The position numbers were made by a program, and so were the translations under genes. Below, piece after piece: positions 9,561 through 17,641 of a stretch of 64,000 bases of DNA (the first letter of the stretch is position 1; each line of letters opens with the position of its first letter). Source of the DNA: an uncultured Robinsoniella sp. (GTDB lineage Bacteria; Bacillota; Clostridia; Lachnospirales; Lachnospiraceae); the NCBI GenBank assembly GCA_900540475.1, contig UQGG01000036.1:1-64000 (forward strand), read 5' to 3'. The notes under the pieces are model-generated. The model had not been told where the DNA came from and ran no database searches. It worked only from the letters and a program-made list of their open reading frames with translations.

Positions 9561-10541
9561 TTAAAATAATGCGCTGTCCGGGTCGATTTTCTTAATGATT
9601 TTATTAGAAATCAAGACCAGAGCAAATCCAACCGTTGACTGATAAAGTCCCACTGCCGCCGACATTCCGTAATCATTAATTTTTTTCAGGGATCGGAAAA
9701 CGTAAGTATCAATGACATCTGTTGCCGGATATAGTGCACCTGCATCATTAGGCAGGGTATAGAATGCATTCCAGTCTCCAAGTCCGCCGTTAAACAGCTT
9801 TCCTACCCAGAGCAGCGACAGAACGATCATCGTTGTACGGATCAGAGGCAGGGTAATAAACTTGATCTGCTGCCATTTCGTCGCCCCATCTAACTGAGCA
9901 GCTTCATAATAGTCTGTATTGATTCCCGCAATTGCAGCAACATACAACACAGAGTAGTAACCGACATTTTTCCAGAGATAAGCCAGCGGCATAATCGCTC
10001 TCCACTTAGACGGCTCGCTGTACCATTGAATCCCTTCTATCCCGAACTTTCCCAGGACATTATTGATAATACCTCTGTCTACGCTTAAAAAACTGAATAA
10101 TATATACTGAATGACGATCCAGGATAAAAAAGTGGGAATTAATATGGCGCCCTTATAAGCAGCGGATACATATTTATTTTTCACTTCATTTAATAAAATG
10201 GCAAGTGCTACTGCAACTACCGTAACCAGAACGGCCTCTATAATATTGTACAGAATCGTATTCATCGTCACAATTCTGGCTGTGTCGGATTTAAAGAAAA
10301 ACTCGAAGTTCTTAAATAAAGGGTTAATAAATTCACTGCCAAAAATCCCATCCGTCGGTTTATAATTTTTAAAAGCCAATATTACCCCCGGCATAGGCAG
10401 ATAAAAAATCAATGTGATCATGAAAAGCCCCGGTGCCATCATTAGATAAAATGGCATTTGTTTTTTTACCGATCGCTTCCAGTGACGCTGCCCGTTTACT
10501 GCATGGCTTTCACTTTTCTTACGATTACTCATTTTCTTCAT
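9561..10541 (-). CDS. Carbohydrate ABC permease, LplB type (importer 1)
   Basis: Inner-membrane permease of 326 residues and first gene of importer 1. A basic N-terminal tail (about 30 residues) precedes six transmembrane segments; the EAA loop is around DYYEAAQLDGATKWQQIK, and the C-terminus ends KKIDPDSALF, nearly the same as in the second LplB copy (22687-23625). AGGAGGG lies about 10 bases before the ATG. The 147 bases upstream to the hydrolase-like gene hold only AT-rich DNA with no clear terminator, so readthrough from that gene is possible. Confidence 0.92.
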   Translation of the reverse strand: MKKMSNRKKSESHAVNGQRHWKRSVKKQMPFYLMMAPGLFMITLIFYLPMPGVILAFKNYKPTDGIFGSEFINPLFKNFEFFFKSDTARIVTMNTILYNIIEAVLVTVVAVALAILLNEVKNKYVSAAYKGAILIPTFLSWIVIQYILFSFLSVDRGIINNVLGKFGIEGIQWYSEPSKWRAIMPLAYLWKNVGYYSVLYVAAIAGINTDYYEAAQLDGATKWQQIKFITLPLIRTTMIVLSLLWVGKLFNGGLGDWNAFYTLPNDAGALYPATDVIDTYVFRSLKKINDYGMSAAVGLYQSTVGFALVLISNKIIKKIDPDSALF

Positions 10542-10688
10542 TTTAAATTTCCCTCCTTAATCTGTTCCCTATTATGCCTTTTGGACCACCACTTTTCAAC
10601 AAAGATAATTCCGAAAACCTTCGTTTTCTCCCTGTTTTAGGTTTTTTATGTCTCTGAAAATGAACACTTATAGGGATTACAGCAGATT

Positions 10689-12716
10689 TCATGATTTTAA
10701 CACGATACAACGGGTTGTCATATGCTCCAGCATAACAGGTAACCTTATACCGCCTTCCCTTTTTTCAAACTTCAGCGAAACCAGCGTTCCATCTTCTCTG
10801 GAAACTTCTAATACATCCTGTACCGGAAATGGAAGATCTAATTTTACGTTTTCGAAATCATCTGTTGCATAGTTGGACAGTAACAGTACCTGCTGCTCCT
10901 CCCGTCTAAAATGGTTAACGGTTACATAAGGACAATTTTCTATGATCACTGGCTGACGTACTTCCTTCATGGATAAGATGAGGGATTTCAGGATTTCCTG
11001 TCTGACCGGATTTAACAAAAAATTATGCCGGTCGCGCATATGTCCGTAAGGCAGGATCACGGCACGGTCAGTTATACAGATAACGCCCGCTCCTGCTGCT
11101 GAGCCATCCGGCGCTTTTAGAACAGATACCGTTTGATGAGACTCATTGGTATATTCTATCTTCAGATAATCTCCCGTTTCTCCCATCGTCTGTGCCGAGA
11201 TCCTGGCATGGGGCAGGTTCTGGAAACGTTGTTCTGTAACCACCTGTTCATAGCTGTGCCTTCCGGTATTTGCCGGATACCATTCACAGGAAGTAATTCC
11301 CAGCAGATTGCCCAGTCCCATATCCACCAGGGTTTCCACTGCTTCTCCTTCCAGCAGAAGGACATTGTCAGAAAACATCCTGGTAATTTCACCGGGTTCT
11401 AAATTCCGAAAATACTGTCCGCTGACCGCTATCATTTCTCCTGTTAGGGAACTGTCATCGCAGTAACGGTTTGCTATGCCAAATGCAGAAAGGTATTCTG
11501 CCCAGAATGTCTCCCAGGGCTGTATGGCAGATAAACTCCTGGTTCCGTCTGCATGTATGGTATAGGAAGAGTTGCTGCTGTACATTACACATACGCCTCT
11601 CTCCTCACTGCCTTTTAAATGCAGTTTTGTGACACCATTTAAATATGGTTTTGCCTTATCCAGCAGTTCCTCATATTTTTGTTCCTCATTTATGCCATTC
11701 CCCATCATATCGAAGAGATTCATGGTAATTCCGTCTGCCCCCACAGCCAGGGCACTTTCTATTTCCAGCCGTGTAAACCGGTGTGACTTTGAAAATGTCG
11801 TATGAGGAAAATTATCTAACTCCGGCCAAAGCTGAGCCTGTCCTTTTGTCATGGCTGCACTCAGTTTAGTAGTCTTTTGGTAATCCAGTGCATACTGCCG
11901 GGGAGATGCTTCTGCATATGCAGGCAGATGTGGTCGGTTCAAAGGCATTGTATCACCTGATAAACCGGTAAAAATACCATTCCAGTCACGCCCTTCCACA
12001 CAGTGCACCTCCGGACCCGAGCTCATAAGACCCACCCTGGTATGGGGGGAAATCTCATGGATTGCTTCTCCCAGAAGTGCTGCAAATCCACACATGGTAT
12101 CTCTTGCGGTATCCAGCCACACTTTGCGGTAAGGATGGGGATCACCCTGGCTCAGAATGCCCGCCAGAAAGCTTTCCATATCCACTTCTTTTCCAATACG
12201 TTTGGCAAACTCCCTCTTATGGAGTTCACAAAAGCATCCGCCCCATTCCAGCGGGGGATGGTTGTGCAGCCGGAAGTCATCTTCAATCCATATTACGGCA
12301 AAGTGAAGTTCTGCATACAAACCATAAATTGCTTTGATATAGTCCTGAAATTTCTCATCCAGGGGACAGGCTACTGCATCCGCTTTCCTGCCGTTATAAT
12401 CAGCCATAGTGGTAAAATTCTGACCTTCTGACAAGGTTCTTCCCCGATCTGCATGGAGAACTGTCGTCCAGGGATTTAGGGAAACGCTGATTCCCTCTTC
12501 TTCCAGCTGTGGCTTAAACTTTTGTAGCATATGAAGCCACTCTTTTGACTTCTCCAATGATAAATGCCCTTGATTGACTTCTTCCATATTCAGAAAAAAC
12601 TGGACATCGTCAAACTGTGCCGATTTACAAAACTTCAATAAATCATAAAACTTTTCTTCTGCGTAAAAATCCGGACAAATACCGATGCGCAGGGAATAAG
12701 TAAATTTTTCATTCAT
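10689..12716 (-). CDS. Unclassified TIM-barrel glycoside-hydrolase-like protein
   Basis: Cytoplasmic protein of 675 residues without a signal peptide. The N-terminal 380 residues read as a (beta/alpha)8 barrel: a putative acidic catalytic motif IEDDFRLHNH follows a hydrophobic strand, and LWPELDNFPHTTF later in the chain offers a second carboxylate at a strand end. The C-terminal third looks like the beta-galactosidase trimerisation-type domain (flavodoxin-like, with VSGQYFRNLEPGEI and VLLLEGEAVETL) followed by a beta-sandwich. This resembles the GH42 architecture but I do not recognise the family. AGGAG lies 8 bases before the ATG. It is divergent from the AraC regulator at 12930 and lies just upstream of importer 1, so it probably acts on the imported oligosaccharide inside the cell. 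Confidence 0.7.
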   Translation of the reverse strand: MNEKFTYSLRIGICPDFYAEEKFYDLLKFCKSAQFDDVQFFLNMEEVNQGHLSLEKSKEWLHMLQKFKPQLEEEGISVSLNPWTTVLHADRGRTLSEGQNFTTMADYNGRKADAVACPLDEKFQDYIKAIYGLYAELHFAVIWIEDDFRLHNHPPLEWGGCFCELHKREFAKRIGKEVDMESFLAGILSQGDPHPYRKVWLDTARDTMCGFAALLGEAIHEISPHTRVGLMSSGPEVHCVEGRDWNGIFTGLSGDTMPLNRPHLPAYAEASPRQYALDYQKTTKLSAAMTKGQAQLWPELDNFPHTTFSKSHRFTRLEIESALAVGADGITMNLFDMMGNGINEEQKYEELLDKAKPYLNGVTKLHLKGSEERGVCVMYSSNSSYTIHADGTRSLSAIQPWETFWAEYLSAFGIANRYCDDSSLTGEMIAVSGQYFRNLEPGEITRMFSDNVLLLEGEAVETLVDMGLGNLLGITSCEWYPANTGRHSYEQVVTEQRFQNLPHARISAQTMGETGDYLKIEYTNESHQTVSVLKAPDGSAAGAGVICITDRAVILPYGHMRDRHNFLLNPVRQEILKSLILSMKEVRQPVIIENCPYVTVNHFRREEQQVLLLSNYATDDFENVKLDLPFPVQDVLEVSREDGTLVSLKFEKREGGIRLPVMLEHMTTRCIVLKS

Positions 12717-12867
12717 TCCTTTTCTCCTTCACTTATTTTTTCCCATTATGCGTTAATTTCCGGGAATTCACAACGATGACTCTTTACAAATTCACGTATT
12801 TCTAAGAATTTTACCTCTCTGAATTTTAATCTTTTCTACGAATACTATCACTTTCCCCAATCCTCTA

Positions 12868-12895
12868 TTGAATCTTTTCTTATTTTTATTATAAT
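12868..12895 (+). promoter_or_regulatory. Sigma-A promoter of the AraC/YesS-type regulator
   Basis: TTGAAT at 12868-12873 and a perfect TATAAT at 12890-12895 are 16 bases apart. An upstream ATG at 12894 lies inside the -10 box, which supports the start at 12930. The promoter lies in the 213-base divergent gap with the hydrolase-like gene. Confidence 0.7.
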
Positions 12896-12929
12896 GGTAT
12901 TATCAAAAGACAAAGGTGGAAGAAATAAA

Positions 12930-15317
12930 ATGAAAGCATTCAAACTCAAAAAACTACATACAGACTCTCAAAAAAGCAGGAGCTTTTTTAACAGCACGCT
13001 CCTTTACTTACTGGCAGTATCTGTAATTATTACAATTCTGCTTTCCTCTTTTCTTTCCATTAATTATGGGAAAACGTCGCTGAAACTCACTTCCGGTTTT
13101 AACCAGAATCTGGTATCTCAGACAAATTATACCGTGGAGCAGCTCAATGACAATATACAGCGGGTGACCCGTTCTCTCATTAATAATAATGACATCATTT
13201 CGTTTCTTTATATGAATAACCGCTCTTCCACCACACCGATTCTGGCAAGCCGCGTACTGGACAATCAGCTGGTTGTGCTTCCTTATGTGGAAAGCATCTA
13301 TCTCTATAACGCTCAGCTGGATTTATTCTTCTCGTCCAAGAACGGCAGTCAGTCCGGCAGCGATGAGTTTACGGATTCGGATTGTGTAAAATTGGTGACA
13401 GACCCGGAATTTATTGCCGCATATGATAAGCACCCGATTCCAAGAAGGATTAACGAAAAAACCCAGAACGCAGAAATTCTGTCCTACGTCTACTATGATT
13501 CCTATACCGGCAAGGACGGACGTAAGAATGCCATTATCATTAATACTTATGCTTCCTCTCTGACAGATGCCATCCATTCCATGAACGGATATAAAGAGGG
13601 CACCCCTATGGATTTTATTGTCATGGATTCTGACATGACCGTTTTAAGTTCCGTACTGACTCCAAAGCTTATGGAAAATGATGACACATTTTCATCCTTT
13701 AAGGAAAAATTTGCAGACTCTAAACGTTACGGCAACGGTTTTTTTACCATTGATAAAACCCGCTACTTTTATTCCTTTACCCGTGATAACGTGAATGACT
13801 GGTACCTGATCAGCCTGGTTCCCTCCAGTATCATTTTTAAAGACATTATTTCAGCTGTGGTAATCAGTTCCGCCATTATGATATCTGTTTTCCTGTTCTG
13901 CATCCTCCTGTGCTTATTCTTTGCCAAGAGGCTGAACACACCGATACAGAAAGTAACCCACTTACTGGAAGACCAGGCATATGGCGATTCCAATGTTAAA
14001 CTCCAGGTTCCAACTGAGTTTCAACATATACTGACGGTATTTGAATCTTTGCATCAGAACAATCAAAAATTAAATGCGTTAAAGAAAAAGAATGCCCAAA
14101 GCTATAAAGAATCTTTCCTGAACAGCCTGATCACAGGGAACAGCACTGAGCCAATCAACAACACACTTCATGCCCTGGAATCACAGAACCTTACCTATCT
14201 TACAGATCAGCCGATTTGCATGGCTGTTCTGAAAATTGATAACTACCAGGACTTTTTAAATGCCAACGCACCGAATGAATTATGGGTATTCCGCTTCTCC
14301 ATCGCCAACATCGCTGAGGAGATTGTCAGACAGTCCTTCTCCTGCAACCTTTTCAGCCGGGAAAATGACAAGTTCGTAATATTAATCAATTGTGGAAAGG
14401 AGCTTCCCAATGAAGCATTCCACCAGAAGCTGCAGAATATCTTCCTTTCCATTCAAAAAAACGTGGATCAGTACCTGAACCTGTCATTAACCGTGGCATA
14501 CAGCACCCTGTTTAAGGGGCTGGAACATTTGCCCAGCATGTATATCAATATGGAGAACTCCCTGCTGCAGAAAATTCGTTACGGACACTCCAGTATTATC
14601 AGCCCGCAAATGATGGATGACCTGAATTCCGATATTTTCTTTTTTCCAAAGCAATTATCGGAACGCTTATCTTCCGCTGTATTAAATGGAAAGACAGAAC
14701 AGGCTTTGGAAACCTACCAGAAAATTTCCCAACAGCTCTTTTCCTATGACTATAATGAAATCATGTCTTCCAGCATACGGCTCATTTATGACTTATATTT
14801 TCAGATATCCGATAAATATCCTGTTTTGAAGGAAGACTGCATGACCCTATTAAAGGACTGTCTGGTTGACCTGAAAAATGTAGAAATTGCTTCTGATATC
14901 AGCCGGCTCATGGATACTCTGCTCCAGTCCCTTTGCAGCAAAATAGAGTTTCTCCATGATAATCCATTCAGCCAGAATACCGATATCGTCACCCAGCGCA
15001 TATGCCAGATCGTAGACCGGGAATTTTCCAATCCCTCCTTATGCCTGAGTTCCATATCGGAAGAGATTGGGCTTTCCCCCAACTATATCGGGCAGATTTT
15101 TAAATCCGCCATGCAGAAATCCGTTGCCCAGTATATCACGGACCTTCGCATGGAAATGCTTGCCCACTATCTGAATGAGACAAAGCTTCCATTAAATAAG
15201 ATCCTGGATAAAATCGGCATGGAGAAAAACAATTACTTTTATACCCGATTTAAGAAGTACTTTAAGGTATCTCTGGGGGAATACCGCATGAATACTCACA
15301 TGCGGAGTGAGGAATAA
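12930..15317 (+). CDS. Membrane-bound AraC-family regulator (YesS-type)
   Basis: Transcriptional regulator of 795 residues. A transmembrane segment (about residues 18-45) and a second one (about 300-335) enclose an extracellular Cache-like sensor region; a cytoplasmic linker follows, and the last 100 residues form an AraC helix-turn-helix pair (LCLSSISEEIGLSPNYIG, then the second helix set ending in YFYTRFKKYFKVSLGEYR). The start at 12930 is set by GGTGGA about 9 bases upstream and by the promoter, which excludes the earlier ATG. It is the only plus-strand gene in the first 39 kb and is divergent from the hydrolase-like gene and importer 1, which it probably activates when an extracellular sugar, perhaps bound by the lipoprotein, is sensed. 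Confidence 0.88.
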   Translation: MKAFKLKKLHTDSQKSRSFFNSTLLYLLAVSVIITILLSSFLSINYGKTSLKLTSGFNQNLVSQTNYTVEQLNDNIQRVTRSLINNNDIISFLYMNNRSSTTPILASRVLDNQLVVLPYVESIYLYNAQLDLFFSSKNGSQSGSDEFTDSDCVKLVTDPEFIAAYDKHPIPRRINEKTQNAEILSYVYYDSYTGKDGRKNAIIINTYASSLTDAIHSMNGYKEGTPMDFIVMDSDMTVLSSVLTPKLMENDDTFSSFKEKFADSKRYGNGFFTIDKTRYFYSFTRDNVNDWYLISLVPSSIIFKDIISAVVISSAIMISVFLFCILLCLFFAKRLNTPIQKVTHLLEDQAYGDSNVKLQVPTEFQHILTVFESLHQNNQKLNALKKKNAQSYKESFLNSLITGNSTEPINNTLHALESQNLTYLTDQPICMAVLKIDNYQDFLNANAPNELWVFRFSIANIAEEIVRQSFSCNLFSRENDKFVILINCGKELPNEAFHQKLQNIFLSIQKNVDQYLNLSLTVAYSTLFKGLEHLPSMYINMENSLLQKIRYGHSSIISPQMMDDLNSDIFFFPKQLSERLSSAVLNGKTEQALETYQKISQQLFSYDYNEIMSSSIRLIYDLYFQISDKYPVLKEDCMTLLKDCLVDLKNVEIASDISRLMDTLLQSLCSKIEFLHDNPFSQNTDIVTQRICQIVDREFSNPSLCLSSISEEIGLSPNYIGQIFKSAMQKSVAQYITDLRMEMLAHYLNETKLPLNKILDKIGMEKNNYFYTRFKKYFKVSLGEYRMNTHMRSEE

Positions 15318-15323
15318 CAAAAG

Positions 15324-15367
15324 AAAGACTGTCCCGGGGGCATATCATCCCGGAGACAGTCTTTTTT
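15324..15367. terminator. Bidirectional terminator between convergent genes
   Basis: AAAGACTGTC-CCGGG pairs with CCCGG-AGACAGTCTTT with a one-base bulge, flanked by a T-run on the plus side and an A-rich tract on the other. It separates the plus-strand AraC gene from the minus-strand UroD-like gene ending at 15403. Confidence 0.85.
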
Positions 15368-15402
15368 ACTATAATTTATTATATAATTATTTTGTTATTC
15401 TT

Positions 15403-16530
15403 TTATTCATCTGTTTCCGTCGGAACCACAGCGAATGCATCCTCTAAAATGCCCTTATCCTGCTGTCCAGGACTCCTTTTCTGTAAATCAACGGATTCAT
15501 CTTTGCCACTCCCTTCCGTCACAGTATTCAGGGAGGCTTCATATAGTGCTTCCAGGTTGGGAATCTTCCAGTCCGGGGTTGACCCGTTCCCCATAGTCAT
15601 CATCAAGCGCCCGTCCGGCCTGCCATATGTTTTCATGAGAAAAGCAATCTCTTCCTTTACCTCTCCTGCAGAACCAAAAGCCATCAGATACTGTACATCC
15701 ACTCCGGCTAAAATACAAATCTGTCCGCCAAATTTTTCTGCAATCTCCTGCTCTTTCATAGTATTCTTCTGAATGGGATGAATCACATCCAGTCCGATTT
15801 CAATCAATTCCGGCAGAAACAGCTCAATATTGCCGCAGCTGTGCAGCCAGAAATGAGTTCCAAGCTCATGTGCCTTGTCAATGAGCTTTTTATAATAGGG
15901 CTTGAAAAACTCCCTGAAAATTTCCAGAGAAAAGAACGGTGCCGTCTGTGTGCCAATGTCATCGGATACAAAAAAGCCATCTACATCCAGCTCCTCTTTT
16001 GTCCGTTCCATAATCCGTATATAAAATTCCGTCAGTCTGGTAAATAAACGGTGAATTTCTTCCGGATACAGATAAAAATCGGTAAGGGCATTTTCCATTC
16101 CCCGCAAGGACCAGAGCCGTTCAAAAAAGCAGTACCACCATCTTCCCAGCAGATAACGCCCATCCTTTTCTTTTTTCTCTACAATCAGAGCCGGTGATTC
16201 CGGATTCGGAAAAGTATCATAGAATTCTTTGGCATTCTCCCAGTCCTCAATCAGGCACTGGGCATCCAGCCCTTTTCCCTCCATACACTGTATTCCCGGT
16301 GCCGCCCAGTAAAAATTGGGATCTTCTTTTGGCCCCTCTGTCATGCCCGGCATCTGTAAAAAAACTTCATCCACATCACAGGGAAATTGTTCCAGCCAGT
16401 CCCTGCGTTTTCCGGCATCATTTTGAAATACATTATCATAGATCCAGATATCATATAGGAGCGGAACTCTTTTCGCTGCCCCTCTTCCCTCAATTACGCT
16501 TAACACGTCCTCTTTGTTTAATATCTCCAT
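15403..16530 (-). CDS. UroD/MtaA-like protein, HxCG type
   Basis: Protein of 375 residues of the uroporphyrinogen decarboxylase-like superfamily, the fold shared by HemE and the methylcobamide:CoM methyltransferases MtaA/CmuA. It keeps the H230-S-C232-G motif that in MtaA-type enzymes supplies zinc ligands, and the later ILAGVDVQYLMAFG strand typical of the family; a third Cys near the C-terminus is not seen (the region reads MTMGNGSTPDW). The ATG at 16530 has AAAGGG six bases upstream; a GTG start five codons earlier lacks a ribosome site. It lies 34 bases after the next UroD-like gene in the same operon. Substrate and reaction are unknown; heme synthesis is unlikely given the sugar-importer context. 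Confidence 0.8.
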   Translation of the reverse strand: MEILNKEDVLSVIEGRGAAKRVPLLYDIWIYDNVFQNDAGKRRDWLEQFPCDVDEVFLQMPGMTEGPKEDPNFYWAAPGIQCMEGKGLDAQCLIEDWENAKEFYDTFPNPESPALIVEKKEKDGRYLLGRWWYCFFERLWSLRGMENALTDFYLYPEEIHRLFTRLTEFYIRIMERTKEELDVDGFFVSDDIGTQTAPFFSLEIFREFFKPYYKKLIDKAHELGTHFWLHSCGNIELFLPELIEIGLDVIHPIQKNTMKEQEIAEKFGGQICILAGVDVQYLMAFGSAGEVKEEIAFLMKTYGRPDGRLMMTMGNGSTPDWKIPNLEALYEASLNTVTEGSGKDESVDLQKRSPGQQDKGILEDAFAVVPTETDE

Positions 16531-16564
16531 GCTGTACCCTTTCACTTATCGTCTCTATTGTATT

Positions 16565-17596
16565 TTAAAATTCATTTCCGCCATCTCCACATTTACTTGG
16601 CTGGGAATATTCATCAATTGTGGTCTGAGCAGTACGACCGGGATAAATCCCGTATTTCTGCCAGATGTCCCACATTCTTTCATACCGCTCTAATGCCATG
16701 CCTGTATACACGCAGTTAGAGGTGGAGAAGATGTAGCCTCTGCCTGCCTCCATTCCCTCCCTCAGTGATCTTCGTACTTCAGCACCGCATTCCTCATCCG
16801 TTCCCGTCTGCAGCAGACCACAGTTTACATTTCCAATAAGCGCGATGCCGTCTCCCACGATCTTTCTGGCTTCTGCCAGGTTTACGCCCCCCTGGGGATC
16901 CAGGGAATGAATCGCATTTGGCTTGCAGCTGGCAATCTGTTTTAAAATGGGCATTACATTTCCGTCTGTATGTTTGATGGAATAATACCCCATTTTCCTG
17001 TATTCGCTGATGATTTCTTTTAAATAAGGAACGATCAGCTCATCAAACTGTTCCGGAGCAAAAAAGGGATTGGTATTAAAACAATAATCCGAACAAAGGG
17101 TAAAACCATCCAGTAGATGTCCCTTTCGATCCAGCTTATCTGCAAAAGCAGCCTGTTCCTCTACTCTTCTTTTCGATATTTCATTTAGTTTTTCCGGCTC
17201 CTCCAGCATCTGCACTGCAAAATCTGTCATGGTATCCCCATCCGGTATTGCCCAGGTAGGATCTCCATGCATCATCAGATAATATTCATCTCCTGACTTT
17301 TCCCGTATCGTTTCCAGTATCCACTGGATATTATCGAAGCCCCCCGGATTGGAGTGTACAAAGATAGCACTGTGGTCATATCTCTTTGCTGTGTCGATAT
17401 AAATATCCGCAATCTCCTGAATATGAAGTTTCTGCTCCGTGTAACTCATCTGATTCCACTGTTCATAGAACCTATGGCTTGGATGTACCTTGCCAAGTGC
17501 CTCCATGGTAAGGAAAAATACCAGTTCAAAATGGGGAACCCTTCCCCCGATCTCTTCGCACTGTAAAGTCTTTATAAAACGTTCTCGATGTGTCAT
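16565..17596 (-). CDS. UroD/MtaA-like protein, HxDG type
   Basis: Second UroD-like protein, 343 residues. The zinc-motif position reads H209-T-D211-G, with Asp in place of the MtaA Cys; a late Cys is present in STSNCVYTG. The strand ALIGNVNCGLLQTG matches the barrel pattern of the family. It lies between the AraC regulator gene (45 bases upstream) and the HxCG-type paralogue (34 bases downstream), so three genes are probably co-transcribed. Two different UroD-like subtypes side by side suggest distinct steps or a hetero-oligomer. AGAGG lies 8 bases before the ATG. Function not assigned. Confidence 0.8.
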   Translation of the reverse strand: MTHRERFIKTLQCEEIGGRVPHFELVFFLTMEALGKVHPSHRFYEQWNQMSYTEQKLHIQEIADIYIDTAKRYDHSAIFVHSNPGGFDNIQWILETIREKSGDEYYLMMHGDPTWAIPDGDTMTDFAVQMLEEPEKLNEISKRRVEEQAAFADKLDRKGHLLDGFTLCSDYCFNTNPFFAPEQFDELIVPYLKEIISEYRKMGYYSIKHTDGNVMPILKQIASCKPNAIHSLDPQGGVNLAEARKIVGDGIALIGNVNCGLLQTGTDEECGAEVRRSLREGMEAGRGYIFSTSNCVYTGMALERYERMWDIWQKYGIYPGRTAQTTIDEYSQPSKCGDGGNEF

Positions 17597-17641
17597 ATTG
17601 ATACCTCTCTGTCTTCTTTCTCTCTGTCTTCCTTTTTCTCT

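Noticed and set aside
12894..12930. Longer start for the AraC/YesS-type regulator
   Set aside because: The ATG at 12894 lies in the -10 box of the promoter and has no ribosome site.
15403..17596. Reading the UroD-like genes as hemE
   Set aside because: HemE lacks the HxCG/HxDG motif pattern seen here and no other heme-synthesis genes are near; the context is sugar transport.
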